Made by a program: the position numbers and the translations under genes. From the NCBI RefSeq assembly GCF_910592395.1, contig NC_088315.1, forward strand, positions 5,892,501 through 5,956,500: 64,000 bases of DNA, read 5' to 3'. The stretch comes from Lineus longissimus (taxonomy: Eukaryota > Nemertea > Pilidiophora > Heteronemertea > Lineidae). The notes beneath the pieces were generated by a model. It ran no database searches. It saw nothing but the letters and a program-made list of their open reading frames with translations, and was not told the origin of the DNA. Within the stretch, counting starts at the first letter, position 1. Each line of letters opens with the position of its first letter. Shown here piece after piece: positions 1-13,029 of the stretch.

Positions 1-3000
1 ACCTGTATATATGGTTTTGTCTAGGATGGAATGGGTGGAGCAGGTTTGTTACACGTACAAGTACAGAACGAAACATCAGTTGTGGTAGTTCTAAGCCAAA
101 CATGATTCTATATTGTAAGCTCGACCTTTAATCTAAGTTTGAAGGCTCTCTAGCTGAATAAAAAAATCAGTAAAAAGTGTGTGCTTTGACTGTTAAACGG
201 AATGACTTCCATAGTCATATCCAACTGGTAAGTAGCGGTCCGTTCCTGTACGTATGACAGCTAACGGTATAGGTTAGCATTCTCAAAGGCGAACTCTACA
301 ACTGAACCTTTGCAACTTCCCAATATCAAAAACTAGTCGTGACAGCGAAATAAAATATTGCAAGAGAAAAAACACCACTAACCAAATTCTCTATTCCCGA
401 CGGGAAACACAACTCGTCAGATATCCATGTTAATCCGCGCGACACCGAAGCTACGGCACTCCGCTAAAGAAGCCGCGAACGCTGTATAAGTTTATTCAAA
501 CTCCCTTTGGAGGATCAGAAATAAATTTGAACCTGGTTATTAGATTCGTGTCGATGAGTTTTGGGATGCTGGCCTGTGTACCTTTCACCTTTCACTAGTG
601 CGGAAGGGGATGTCATTACAAGCAAGTTTTCTGCCGGTGTTCTGTATTTTTCTACTGTGGCTTCTATATGTGACTGGGCCATTCAAACTAATTTTCTGCA
701 TTAACACATCTACGTGAGTATTCCATCTCGCCGAAATTAGGTTACAAGAGAAAAATCCGGCCCAATGATAATTGATATACAAACTTTTCGATTCCCGACG
801 GGTATTCTCTCAGGCTCAGGTCACGCCTGTGAGGAAATGCAACACTTCAAATCTCCGTGCGCAATCTACTGTAATCATCTCGTGATTGCTGACAACACGC
901 TCCACTAATGGCCGAGCAACTAACTTCAGGTTGTCGGACAAGGATTTAACAACCCAATATCAGGCTAAATGGATACGCCGCCATCATTACAGAACAGCCT
1001 ACGCTGATTCTCCTCAGCTGGTCTGCGACTCAGTCCGATGAAGAAGAGCACCGTGTTTTGTCAAAATATTTTGAGGTATTGTGGTTTCTGCTCTCTTGAT
1101 TCAGATCTAAGAGAACATTTCCAGCTAAGGTTTTCGCATTGTTTTAATCAAGCTGACAAATGAGTTCCCTTCTCCTCCTCAAGGATGACAGGAGCATGTC
1201 TCATTGATAATGGTAAAGTGCCAAAGGCGTTGATCAATACTGAACATGACTCCTGATCCTTTCCACCTGAGGACCTCGCGTTTGACCAATCAGTTTAATC
1301 TAGCACTCAACGTCTTATCGAAGGTGAGCAACCGCCAGAAGTTTCCTCTCTCCTGATGCGTTGAAACCTGTTGACAGGAGCACCCGTCTCATCACCGATA
1401 GTAAAGTTCTGGGGGAACTGGTCGATTCGAGGCATCAACCCGTAATACCTCCCGAGGACTGAGCCCACACTGTTCCGGTTGGTGTTCGGACAAGACGGAA
1501 ACTCTTTTGTCAATCATTGCGGGCAATTAGACCGAAGAAATGGAACCTTTTGGAAACAGTTCCTGATTGATTTCTTGCAATTGTGCTCTAACTTTTGTAT
1601 TTGGCAGTTTTACATCGATGACAGCATGCAAATAAAGCCCAAGTGTCATCTTTAAGGATAATCGATATAAGTTATCATAGTTTCATTTTGAAAAATCAAC
1701 CATTAACGTACGAACCATTGATTAGAGCATATCTCTGTAATTAAAAAATAGGTCTTAGAGCAAGAAGAACTGCCGTAAACTGCAGATAAAGAAGCCATTT
1801 TTTGCTATCGCAGAAAAATGTGCGTGACGCGTCATAGATGGAAGAAAGATTTTGGACAGACAAGAGGAAAGCCGTTCGCAGCCGTGATATTGGGTTTAAA
1901 TTTATATTTTTGCCTGTCTGATGTTTAATTCTTATCAAGCGGCTTTTTCTGCTCAGAGAAGATACCATGAAAGGGATTCTGTTTTGCTGGAGAAGACAGC
2001 TATAGAAGACCAGACTTTTTAATAGCGAGAAACGCAGAAAAGCCGCGTGTCAGCCTATCTGCAGCGTTCCCAAACAATCAGAAAGGGAAATTATCAAACA
2101 CGTTACGCCAGTTTTTAGCGTTTGGTTAAGTAATGGGGCTTTAAGAAGCGAGATAACATGTGTGTCGTGTTAAAACGAATTTGTTGCTTCGATCGAGGCA
2201 TCGTCCCGCGTATGGAAATAATCCACTCGAGAAAATGATGGATAAAAAATGCAATCGGCATTTACAACACGATTCCCGGAGATGAACTGTGACATGTTTG
2301 TCCCTTGGGAATGAAGTTGTCTTGCAAACAAGATGAATGTAACATTGATTAATCTTGAGTAATCTGTGTCTGAGTCGAGTTCCAGCAAAATAATCCTGAC
2401 ACGTTTGGATTATCGTGGCCTATGTGCGTGCTCTCTGTTGATTCGGCACTGACTTGATAAAAAACGCACTGAAAAAATTTACTTAGTTGGTAACTGATTA
2501 TCATGATATAAACTGCATGAAATCATCACTAATCAGTTTGTGGTAAAGTAGTACTTAATTAGGCAAAATCATATAAAAATCAGAAGATTCAAGTGTTATG
2601 AGAACACATTTTCCAGCAATGTAGATATACCGCTGGGCTGTAATTTTATCAAATTGGGCGCTTACACTTATAAAAACAGAGGTTTTTCCGCTTTTGAAAA
2701 CCCTTGTAGGATTTTTCAGCCAACAAAAGTATGCACCCTCTGGATGTTGTGCAGAAATAATGAAAGAACCCGGTTAATTTTTTTACAAGCTGAAAAACAT
2801 CCAGGGGGTGTAGTGTTGGTTCAAAAGCTCAAACCTTCCTAAACTTGTTAGTACTGGTAGGCAGATCATTCTAACAGTCCATTAAACAGTCTCAGTTAAC
2901 CTTTAGATGCGGCAGCGTTCTGCAGCTTTTGACAACAATGGTATCTAGGTAAGCCTATTCTCTGACGTAAATTGTCGAGGGTGATACTGTAACAGACAAT

Positions 3001-3060
3001 ATACCATAATACTTGCTGAATGTAACCTGCAGAAATATGCCTTATTTGAACAAGAATGAT
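1..3060. other. no supported gene
   Basis: Frequent stops in all frames. Apart from the repeat at 1184 and a weak inverted pair around 2690-2820 (CACCCTCTGGATGTT against AACATCCAGGGGGTG), I see nothing in it. Confidence 0.6.
1184..1420. repeat. diverged two-copy repeat, about 187-bp spacing
   Basis: GATGACAGGAGCATGTCTCATTGATAATGGTAAAGT at 1184 resembles GTTGACAGGAGCACCCGTCTCATCACCGATAGTAAAGT at 1370. It could be an old duplication of non-coding DNA; a small minus-strand frame over the second copy is not supported by splice signals or family motifs. Confidence 0.45.
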
Positions 3061-3076
3061 AAAAAACCCCACATCT

Positions 3077-3350
3077 CCAATGTTTTAGTAATAGTGAATA
3101 GATAACTTAAGAGTAAACCCAAAAATGAACTTTTCTATACTGATAAATGAAAATGAAATGCTTCTGGCACGGTTTCGTATTGTAATACGCCAAGGTACCA
3201 TTTGGAAATGATTTATTAAAAAATCATCGGCAATATGTTTTAGCAACAGTGAAAACATGACCTATAAATGAACCCAAAAATTACCCTCTCAACATGTAAA
3301 TAAAAAAGGAGGTGCTTGTTTCACGGTTTCGTCAAACTGCCGAGGTATTA
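3077..3350. repeat. diverged two-copy tandem repeat, about 153-bp period
   Basis: CAATGTTTTAGTAATAGTGA at 3077 recurs as CAATATGTTTTAGCAACAGTGA at 3231. Both continue through AACCCAAAAATGA/TTAC, TGCTT.T..CACGGTTTCGT and a CCAAGGTA/CCGAGGTA end. Non-coding. Confidence 0.7.
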
Positions 3351-3939
3351 TAAAGTTGCGTCGCTTTTATCACGCTTTTTGTTAATTTTAGTTCTAGAAC
3401 TCTAGTTTATGCATCCTGGCACAAGTGGTTTTCGATTTACTCCGCCTCTCGATATGAAGGAGTATTAATAAAAACCTGAATCTCTGGATGCAGTTTATGA
3501 AGTGAAACGCCGCAGTTTATTTTGGGAACGTTTTGTAATACTAACCCTTCCCTGGATGAGTAAAAAGGAGATGAAGTTTTTTTCAGGTCGATGAAGAGTA
3601 TCGGATAATACCCCCTGGAGTCTGGTATCTTTATTTGCACATCGACAAAATGCCTCGTCATTCGTTACCGTCGCTAATAAGTGCTGCAGACGTACTCCCT
3701 GGCGATCACAGGCTTGAGGCCGGGGTGAATAAGCTGCGTACTCTTATTGGTAGACCTTTCTTGCCGTATTGGCCATATAGAAGCCCTTCATCGTGCTTCA
3801 TCAGGACAGAATTCAAAACTGGACCTATCTCAGCAAAACATTTGTTGACTTCGAGTTAACTCTTTTAGAAAAAAAAGAAGGGATTGACATTCAAGATATA
3901 CCCGACATTACTTTTTCGTCTGCTCTCGTACATAAAGCT

Positions 3940-4215
3940 CAACCACAACAAAGCATCAAATGGCTTTTGGACACCCTTTGACAGCCATGAGTGAAATGTA
4001 ATTGTAACCGCTAGCCTTTATTCTCAAATAATATCTCAAAGAAAACAGCCTTACTATACGTACCTGTACGATTGCACGTGAGATTACTTAGTACCTTTTT
4101 TCCTGCTCAGCTGTTGCCTTTGGACTCGGCCACAACAAAAGGGGCAAATGTCTAAGGACACCATTTGACATCAAAGATCAAAATATAATTTAACCGCCAA
4201 CCTTTATTCGCGAGG
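3940..4215. repeat. diverged two-copy repeat, about 188-bp period
   Basis: Copies at about 3940-4030 and 4128-4215 share CCACAACAAA, GGACACC.TTTGACA and TAACCGC.A.CCTTTATTC. It lies just after the preceding tandem repeat, so this whole stretch is repeat-derived. Confidence 0.65.
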
Positions 4216-4748
4216 ATCTAAGAACGACCGCTCAGCTTCATTGGTTATGCCAGTTTGATAATGAACTCGAATAGTATTCAATCAACCAAAGATGCAAGTA
4301 TGCCAGCAAGGAAGCCCAATCCCCTTTCTATCCTACTGACAAGAAATCACAACAACAATACTTTTTTATTGTCCCCTCAGCATCCGTTCTCCTTTTCTCG
4401 CAAAAGAATGATGTCCCAGCGTTAAAGCAGTTATTTCTTTGTACCATCGTACCTAGAACCAAGGATATGTAGAAAAGCTGTACAGATTGTTTGATGTCTT
4501 TTGATCTTGTTTGCTGAAGCGGATACCATTTGTGTATGTTCAGTAGTATTGGGTTAGAAAACTGCAACATTGATCCAAAGAGTATACAGTAACGTAGAAT
4601 AAAGGTAACCAAAGACAGCGATGAGCGTCTCCAGCATTTGTTTCTCACAATATAACACCCAGTGAGCTATCGGAAAAGAGTCCATTTTATAAACGTACTC
4701 GAAACATCAGCCAGTCAGCAACCTCCGCACAGGGGCGCGGCAGTCGCT

Positions 4749-4772
4749 ATTGTTGTTGTTGTTGTTGTTGTT
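4749..4772. repeat. (TTG)n microsatellite
   Basis: About seven TTG/TTG-like units. In one frame it reads as a poly-Val run, so the open frame across it is an artefact of the repeat. Confidence 0.85.
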
Positions 4773-5093
4773 ATTGAGATAGACGCTCCTAACAGAAAAC
4801 GTGAGATTGGAGGCCAAAGTTTTGTTGATCAGGCGTCTAACATAGCTGAATGCAGAAAGTATGTGATGGAGACATTGAAATATTCCTAGAGGTTATGATA
4901 TCTTTCCAAAAACGCCAGTGCCATCATACAGCACATTCATCCTCCGAAATGGCAGTTATTATCACTTGAATGTCTATTCAACCAGATTTGCGAATGGTTC
5001 TTCCTCAACTCACAAGACGAAAGCATGGTAGGAACCAAATACTGCTAATTTCGACAGAAAATTGACTTGATCCGATTTTGAGTATCCAGGGAT

Positions 5094-5156
5094 ACATCCC
5101 TTGCGACACTTTGACTAGGAAAGCTAAAAGGCTTGGCAGCTTTTAGCGAGGGATGT
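5094..5156. repeat. bulged hairpin, two nested stems
   Basis: An outer stem of ACATCCCTTGCG with GCGAGGGATGT encloses an inner stem GCTAAAAG..CTTTTAGC. No coding context. It could be a structured RNA or a repeat end. Confidence 0.45.
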
Positions 5157-6825
5157 TGGCACCTTTGATACGGTAGTGCACAGGAAATTACTCCATCGAG
5201 TTCCAAGCTGAAGCGGTCACTAAATTCCTTGATGGTAAATTGCGGGTGATTTCACGCGATGCTCAGTGTTGCTATGGGCCATGCATGTCATCATGTAATA
5301 GCTTGCCCTTGACGCTGGGCGAAAAGCTTTTTACATGTATCTACTTAACGCCTTGTAGGCTCCGCCATCTCTACCTGCTCTTTGCCATCTTCTCCATTTC
5401 TTTCCAGCGAAAACCCATTACGGTCTATTACTATATGCACTACTGCTAATGGTGTCTTTCTTTTCTGTCTCGATGTGAAATTATCGAGAACAGAACATTC
5501 CTTGGAAAGAAATCATTTTAAGTCCCCAGCTCTTTATTGAAGAATTTCTTGTTCTACAGAGAGCAGGAGAGAGTAAACGTCTATAGGAAACCCTGTGCGA
5601 TAAATTGCTTCTCTGAATTGTGAACACCATGCCGGTGTGCTATCAGGGAGATTCATCTTACCAGGATATGCATACAAAAGTCACCCAATCAATAACTGGA
5701 GATAGGCGATGCTAGCTTTGTGTCAGATGCACGCAGACTTTGAAAATAGCAAGAAATGAATGTTTGCGTTGTTGCCGTAAGATTTTGTCATTTTAAAAAT
5801 GCCAATGTCGCCTGACTACAGTTGTCCTTGACAGCATGTTCAAAGACAAATAAAAAGTAGCATTCTCGTGGTATTTCAAAAACGGTGATTGTGCATAATT
5901 GTATACCAGTTGCTTTTGACTGAAATAAGCATTTGTTACCATTAGCTTCTTTCAATACTTCATTACATCTCCTGAACTTGAAGGAAGGTAATCCCGTTCG
6001 AGTTCTAATACAACGGAGGATGTAATTGACAAAAAGGCTGCTGACATAATATGGCCGCCGAGGAAATTAATAAAGCTAATGCGGAACCAGTGACGATGTC
6101 TTTCTTGTCCATTTCTAAAGGAATCTGAGGTGTCCATATTTCTTTGTGTTTTCATCTGGTATCTACCTTCCATAATGCGGTTAAGTTATACGTTTGTGTA
6201 AGAATTTGGTCTTACTTGCCTTAGTTCCAGCAACCTATTTTGAGTTTTGACCAAATTCACATAAAAAAACGTTGCTCTTTAATAGACTTTATAGTCTTGA
6301 GTCTTACGAAAAAGACATGGGGCTTTCTTATGTGCAATTTTGACTCTAGAAAGCTCTTCAAGATCTTAATACACGATTTTATCCACAGTGCGTGATCAAA
6401 GTGAACATCGACCGTCTACTCCGTCATGTCTATGGCAGAAGGATAGCGTGATAAGTTGCAACACTTCCCTCGCCTTCTTCTTCGTCGCCTTATGTTATTG
6501 GAAAATGGAAGTCCAATAAGCGTGAAAGGATTGACTACTCACGAAATGGCCCGGCTTTTATAATCCTTTAGTTTTAAAGTGGCGCAGGCGTATCTTGCCA
6601 GACAGGGAACTGAGACCAAGATGAGATTTTCAACAAGGCGTCACTTGATGCGAAAAACGTCATCTTAGCGCCGGTATTAGTTTTATGACAGGATATTTTT
6701 TTCTAGAAGAGATAATAACAACAGGTATCAGCGGAATTTCATACTGTCAGTGGCAGAACGGCCTCAACTGACCAAACCCTTGCCCAAAGATCTATGGGGA
6801 AAATGTTAACGTTCCCAGAGAACAT

Positions 6826-6899
6826 GGATATCTATTCGGTAACACCACGGATGTAGAGTACATATACATGTATGTACATCCATGGTGACACTATATCCA
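6826..6899. repeat. imperfect palindrome of about 74 bp
   Basis: GGATAT..GTAACACCACGGATGTA is matched on the other side by TACATCCATGGTGACAC..ATATCC, around a core built on GTACATATACATGTATGTAC. It is probably a small fold-back element or extrusion-prone palindrome. Confidence 0.55.
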
Positions 6900-8322
6900 C
6901 CACTCATTTAAGTGTAAAAGTACACTTTCTCTGCAAATCAGATCACTGCTCACATTTAGATAAAGGCGTCACTGAGTGTCTGTGATGGAACTGGTATGAC
7001 GGGTTATCCACTAAATGTCGATCATACAGTTAGTAAACGAATTTCCGTGCTTTTACGTGCTTTAATCACATTTAGTAGATGATTTTACGCCTCTTCTCCC
7101 CGATTCGGTCACGTTGATGATCAGATGTGTAGCTACATGGATTCTCTTATCCATTGGTCTACATGTAGCACGCCGTTGGGCAAAAATGTTCGGCAAAGTT
7201 CGAATGGCCCTTCACGGAAAAGAGAGGTTACTTATTTATAATTTAAGCAACAAAACTGGGAGTTCAAACGCAAATTATATCTCAAGTCGTTTCTAAGACA
7301 CTATTGACGACGCGCATCCATGATCCATCACATCTTATCTTTCCCAAGCTTAAAAAACCTCGCTCTTTTCAAGACATCCCTCATTGAACCAGTAATATAT
7401 AAATCGCGATGTGATCAAGAGATTCATAATAAATAGCGCCCATCCTTACATTGCTTTCGCAGTTACAAACATCAGCGCAATCACAGTTTCCATCATGGTT
7501 CAATTAGGTCCATGTCATGAGTCGTTACCCTGTCTTGCGTCTTTTTCACATTTTTCATTATACTGATGTTGGGGGCTAATCTAGCTAAAAGCATCTCGTT
7601 AGCCGTTGCTCCTTATCCTTAAAATGGCTTGGCTTTTTCTTGGTCGGTGAATGCAACAGCTAGGCGTGCTAATACAAGGTTCAGTGGTCTTTTAGCAGCT
7701 AGGGCATGGCATTTATCTTTAAGATCAGATCTGGTCGCAGGTGAATTTGTTAAATACAGGTCCAAAAGTATAGTTTAAGCAGTATGTATATTAGTCTGAT
7801 TCTAAATGCTTCAAACTGTTGAAAGCACTATAGTCAAAGACTGGGTGTAATAAACATATATGTAGGTCAAAACGAAACATTAAAGTCATTATTGACAGTT
7901 TGTTTGCTACGCCCAAGGTAAATCTTTCCGAGCCACATGGCCCTGTTTCAACAAAAAGTGATTAGTCCTGGCCTTGTAATCAATCATTTCGTATTGAGTA
8001 GATATTTGTTCAGCCATTAGTTTGTTGAGATATCTTGGATATTCATATCATAATAATTGATCTGTACGAGAAAAAACAACCACAGTGATTACATGACAAG
8101 CACATTCGAAGTTGCGGTCAGTAATTTATCTTGAGTAAAGTAAAACAGCAGACAAATATGTAACACAAGTAGCACGTAGGAATAACGGAATATTCCGAAT
8201 CTAAGACTGCCAGTTGTGAATCATGATGACACGGCTGCTGACGCAATGCGTAGGGGCTTCTGATTGGGCTGATCGGCCATCATTATCGGTCGGATTCTAA
8301 TACTGCATCATTTGTAACATAT

Positions 8323-8830
8323 AATGCCAAGTCTGGGGTAGACAGATGAGAGGCAATTTTCTATGTTGAGCCTTGTGAGGGCAACATGGTCAGGGTAGAA
8401 GTTCGTGGTGCTTCGCCAGTGAGAGCTGTCTGTCCTATCACGCCGTCTTCCTCTCCTGGTAACGCCAGCGTTGGCATTGACAGATGACAGGCAACCAAGT
8501 ATGCTTATTCTTGTGAGAAAATGTGGATGGTAAGGGTAGTAGACGACCAGGTGCTCCACGGCAACGAGTGAAACCTGTCTGTTCTTACCAGATCTTCTTC
8601 TTGTTTCTAAAGTCATATCACCAGCTTTGGCAGCAACAGGCAAACAAGTTTTGTGATCCGTGTGAGGTCGAAGATTATGAGTGGGTGAGTAATGTGGTGC
8701 CCCGCCGGTGAGACCAGTCTGTTCTTATCAACCACTCTGATTCTCCTTGTTGGTTATATGAATTCGCCATCTTTGACAGTGACGGATGAGGATTCCCGAA
8801 GTATGTTATTGATCTCCTTCTTAGGACAAT
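8323..8830. repeat. diverged tandem repeat, about 145-bp unit, 3-4 copies
   Basis: Unit starts at about 8404, 8551 and 8694 (GTGGTGCTTCGCCAGTGAGA, GTGCTCCACGGCAACGAGTG, GTGGTGCCCCGCCGGTGAGA), each followed by CTGTCTGT..TCTTA or a near match, and by a GACAG.GA.AGGCAA block in the second half. A partial unit precedes them. Small open frames here arise from the repeat and are not supported as genes. Confidence 0.75.
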
Positions 8831-11800
8831 CTCCTTCGAAATGTCGAAGGTCAGGGGAGATAAGTACAACACCAGAATCAGAGCTCACAGTTACGCTGCA
8901 GTAGGTTGGATCTGAATTCCACGCTGAACCGTTATCTTATTCTCGATTCTAAACGTTTAAACAGAGTTCACTTTCTGGAAGAAATATTAGAATGGCTGGT
9001 GTTACTTCCTAAAAGTCCGAACCAAATGTCCTAATTGGTGGTTGTGAAAATGGATGCAGGTCACCATGGAATCAACGTTAGGAAAATTGCATTGCTCCAT
9101 GTTCTTCGTGCTGCAAGAAATCAAATTAGGCTCTATAATATAACATGGTGCAATCAATGGAGCATGGTTCATTTCCCAATTCCTTCTACGTGTACTATGG
9201 TCAGCGGCAACCAGCTCCCCGGCTTTTGTAGCTTATCCAATTGATGGATGATGATGTACATCTGATAGAGTTCGTGATGGCTGGGGACAAGGTGAAAATA
9301 ATATAACCAGGAGAATATTGAACGGAATGGCTCTGGTATCCGGTCTTCGGGGTTATATCGGAAATGGCTAAAGAGAGCGGCGGCTTGGTTCTTGCGCCAT
9401 GGAGGCCTGAAGGGAATCCTGACCGGTTGTACTCGTGACAGAGCTCAGTAATATGTTTTCGGACTTGACTGGAAATCATTGGAAGTCAAACGTGCCTTGA
9501 TCATGGATTTAGTGTGTCAATTTAGCCTTCTAGATTACGGTTGCATATACATGCCGGAAGAGCCTGAGCACGATTCAACGATAGTGATAGCGAAAGGTTA
9601 TTAAGGTTAAGGTTTTGAGTCTGATATCCACAGCAATTATCGCCCGATCAGTCGATTTTACAGATACTCGAGGATCTTCTCAGCGCTACTCATGATCTTT
9701 TCCGACCGGAACCAATTTTGCTTCTCGGCTGAGAGAAGCAACTGACGCAACTCTGATTAGTTAGGGAGATCCTGCAGTATTATAAGTTGGAATTTTATTG
9801 GCTCTATTCCTCTGTCTCACCAGATATCAACCGTATGGCATCGTAAACATTGGCTGCTCTTATCAAATGACAGGTTTTATAGCCAAAATACAAATAAAAC
9901 AATCATCTAATGATACCGGAGAAATGTAGTGATATCAAATGTATTCGTAATGCGCCTCCGGCGTAAAATCGATCGTGCTGCGATGTTGCATTCAGTTGCA
10001 TTTTGATGCATGACTGAGGTATAATAGTATGATATTATGAAAAATAATGCGAGTGGTTTCCTAATGTGTAATGTCATTTAATTGATATTTTCCGAAGTTT
10101 GCATATCGGGGCAGAAATATCGAGGGATGCAGATGGTGTCCCGATTTGATGTACATAAACATCCCGGTGGGGGCCGCTGGTTGTGCCCACTACCTCACTC
10201 TTGAATGTATTCCTCGACAACAGATTGCCGGATTCGTTATAAGAGATTTGACATCAGAATGGGTACTACAAAATGTCTTGGGGATTTTAACATCCTTCTT
10301 TGGATTGGTTGCGGTTGTCGTCATCAGTGCTCTGGCTCGCACCATATCCTGGGATCAGCGCCATTCCAAAGATGTTGAACGGCCATTATGCCCTCGCACT
10401 CTACTTGATTCGAGACACGGTTAACTCGATTGTACTCGATCAGCCAAGTGGCTGTTGCGGAGTCTCTTGCTTCCAAATATACACAAGGAGTAGCTTTCAT
10501 TGGGAAATATTGCGATAAAGGCGCAAATGGCGATATATGCAGCGCCGCTTCTGCGCTCTTCAATCCAATAGCCGTTGAGCTGCATGATGGGTAGTTTTGG
10601 CTGCCCGATATTAAATAGTTTTTCTCGACAATATTTTCAAACAACATATAAACTAAGTAACAAAGGGTAGATGGTACAGCAAGAAACTAAGCTATTTCCG
10701 GACAGCGCGACAACAACAATGTCATTTACATTGGGTTTATTTTCTAAAAATGATCACGTGCCGTATCACCTCAGACAGTAAAGTTACCTCGATCAGAAAT
10801 TCAGGTGATATAGGGCTGCATAAAAAAGAGCAGCGAGACATGATTCTGACATGTTCGCTCAAACCTTACACGGTGCTGTCGTGGAAGTTTTTGCCTGATT
10901 TTCATGCTAAATACGAAAACAGGCCGGACATAGCTTGCGGCACATCGGAAGCTTCTTTGCTTCATTCAGCAAAGTACATCATTAAGAGTGTAGTGAAAAT
11001 AACGAATAGCGCGTTTTTTACTTCCCACTAGATTTGAAACAAAATTTTAAAAAACGTCAAACATTGTCAGAAAAATAGTTTACTAATGAAACAGGAGAAA
11101 GACAAGCATATTGAAGGCAAATCCGCCTCGTCCTTTAAGAAAGACTAAAACACATATTTATATATCAAAGGTGTGATCCTTAGAACGCAGGTGCTACAGG
11201 CAGCTCTTAAAGATCAAAGACAGGAGATTTCTAATAGAAGCCCTCGCGGCTAGCAGAAGATTGTAACAAATTAGGTTAAATTGACTTATTATGGGAGACA
11301 TGATTTTAGGCGTGCAGGGCGAAATTACATGGCCCTGGGGTGGTGAACTATTATTGAACATCGTGCATCTTGGATCAATCTCACTTTGATCTCATGACAT
11401 ATTTTGGTCTGAAAATTTCGTTAGTGTCGTCAGGTCATGGACTCTACCCTTTTGAGGAGTTCCGAGCGCCGCGGTCGGCAGAAGTTCGAACAAAATTTGT
11501 AGATGTTGCATCCGGTTACGCATGCGCATGAATAATAATATACATTACGACCTCGAGATAGGATGTCCACTTCGTCCTGTCCTCCTTCGCTGTAGTTCTG
11601 ATTCAGATCATGGTCGTGCGGAGGTTGAGAGAGTCATCACCACACTTTGTTCTTCCTCTATGAATATTTAGTGGCTCTCGCTACGTCAATTGGCTTCCCT
11701 TTGAAAGCAATTAGTGAGGCCAATAATGAGTCTTTCGTGGCCGGCGACCGCTTGGTGATTGGTCTAGTCAATTACAGCCGTTCCTCTGGGTGATGTTCTC

Positions 11801-13020
11801 CAAGGGCAACCGGGGATAATCGCGGGACTCAGCAGCAGCCTTTTTAAAAAATGAAGCCAAATATCTTGATTTTATTGGCGAAATATTCCCATGGAAACAA
11901 TTTAGTATGTTAGTGTGCTGATGAAAAAGGCAGACTCTGCTCTGGGCTATAGTGCCACAGCCGTCACCCATCCATATATCAACATTTTACCGAGTTTGGT
12001 TACTGAAACTTCTCCGTTATATTAGCCAAACGAGTGGCAATATTTTGTTTGCCGACAACATGGTTTTCCAGACGAAGCGAACTGAGATCATAGTGGTATG
12101 AGTACATTGAAATTCACAGTTGAAAATATATTTATCCATATATTTAATGTTTTGTTGCTTTAAAGATGTTCTGATAAAGTTGAATATTTATTAGGTTTAT
12201 GAAGAAAATAATACTTGCCTCCGGCTAAATCGACCGGACCCAAACCATGGGAAAGATATTAAGTCTTCAGATTAGATGGACTTTGTGGATTTTGGACTTT
12301 GTAGGCGGCGAAGCACGTTTTTGAACTGCTGCTTTTGGAGATCAGTTGTTAGTGACCTTAACATAGGTCAGACTCTGTCTGTTCGGTTTCGTGCTCACAA
12401 AATGCTGAAACCATCATTCTCTACTCACGATGATCCTCCCGCACGCGTCACCCACAGTCCAATCTACCTGGTACCGAAGACCAAGAAACTTCTTCGAGAA
12501 TCGATCATTACCTCTCTCATCCGTCATGTCTTGCTGAAGTAACGCCCCAAGTAGAAACAAATTAGACTGCATGGTCATTACTTCTCTCCAAGTGAGCCGT
12601 CGGAGGCTCTGGCTTCTCCAGTGGCACCAATCGTAGCAAATGATTCAGTTAACGGGCAAGAGACTGCCGATGATCGAAAACAACGCTTATTGGTGAAAAT
12701 TTACCTCATCACTGTCATCTTGAATGCTAGAAATACGCATTCTTTTGCATGTGGGCGTCGAGACAGCAACAGCACAGATGTTGCTAGAAGTGGTTTCCAA
12801 GGGAATATGGTTGACAATACCAACTGCTGGCAGCTTTTTTTCGTTACCGATGCAACAACCTCACTGGTGATACAAACAGCGTCCTGGCAGCACAGCGCAG
12901 AGGTTGTTGAGCAGTTAATGTCCTCAGGGCTGATGCTCATCACAGTCATTGCCTGAAAGCGCTTCTTTCTTCTGCTTCTTCTTAGCGTTCGATTTTCTGC
13001 ATGACCGTAGTTGAAAACCA
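8831..13020. other. non-coding stretch
   Basis: Short open frames only, none with signal peptide, conserved domain or convincing splice pair. It ends at the target duplication of the 943-bp transposon. Confidence 0.6.
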
Positions 13021-13029
13021 GCCTATATA

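Larger units (their letters stand above)
4220..8320. other. non-coding stretch
   Basis: Only the TTG microsatellite, the hairpin at 5094 and the palindrome at 6826 stand out. No exon with family motifs and splice sites was found. Confidence 0.6.

Noticed and set aside
12621-12956. 111-codon plus-strand frame with an 82-codon frame opposite
   Set aside because: Both strands are open over the same bases with no domain signature or signal peptide.
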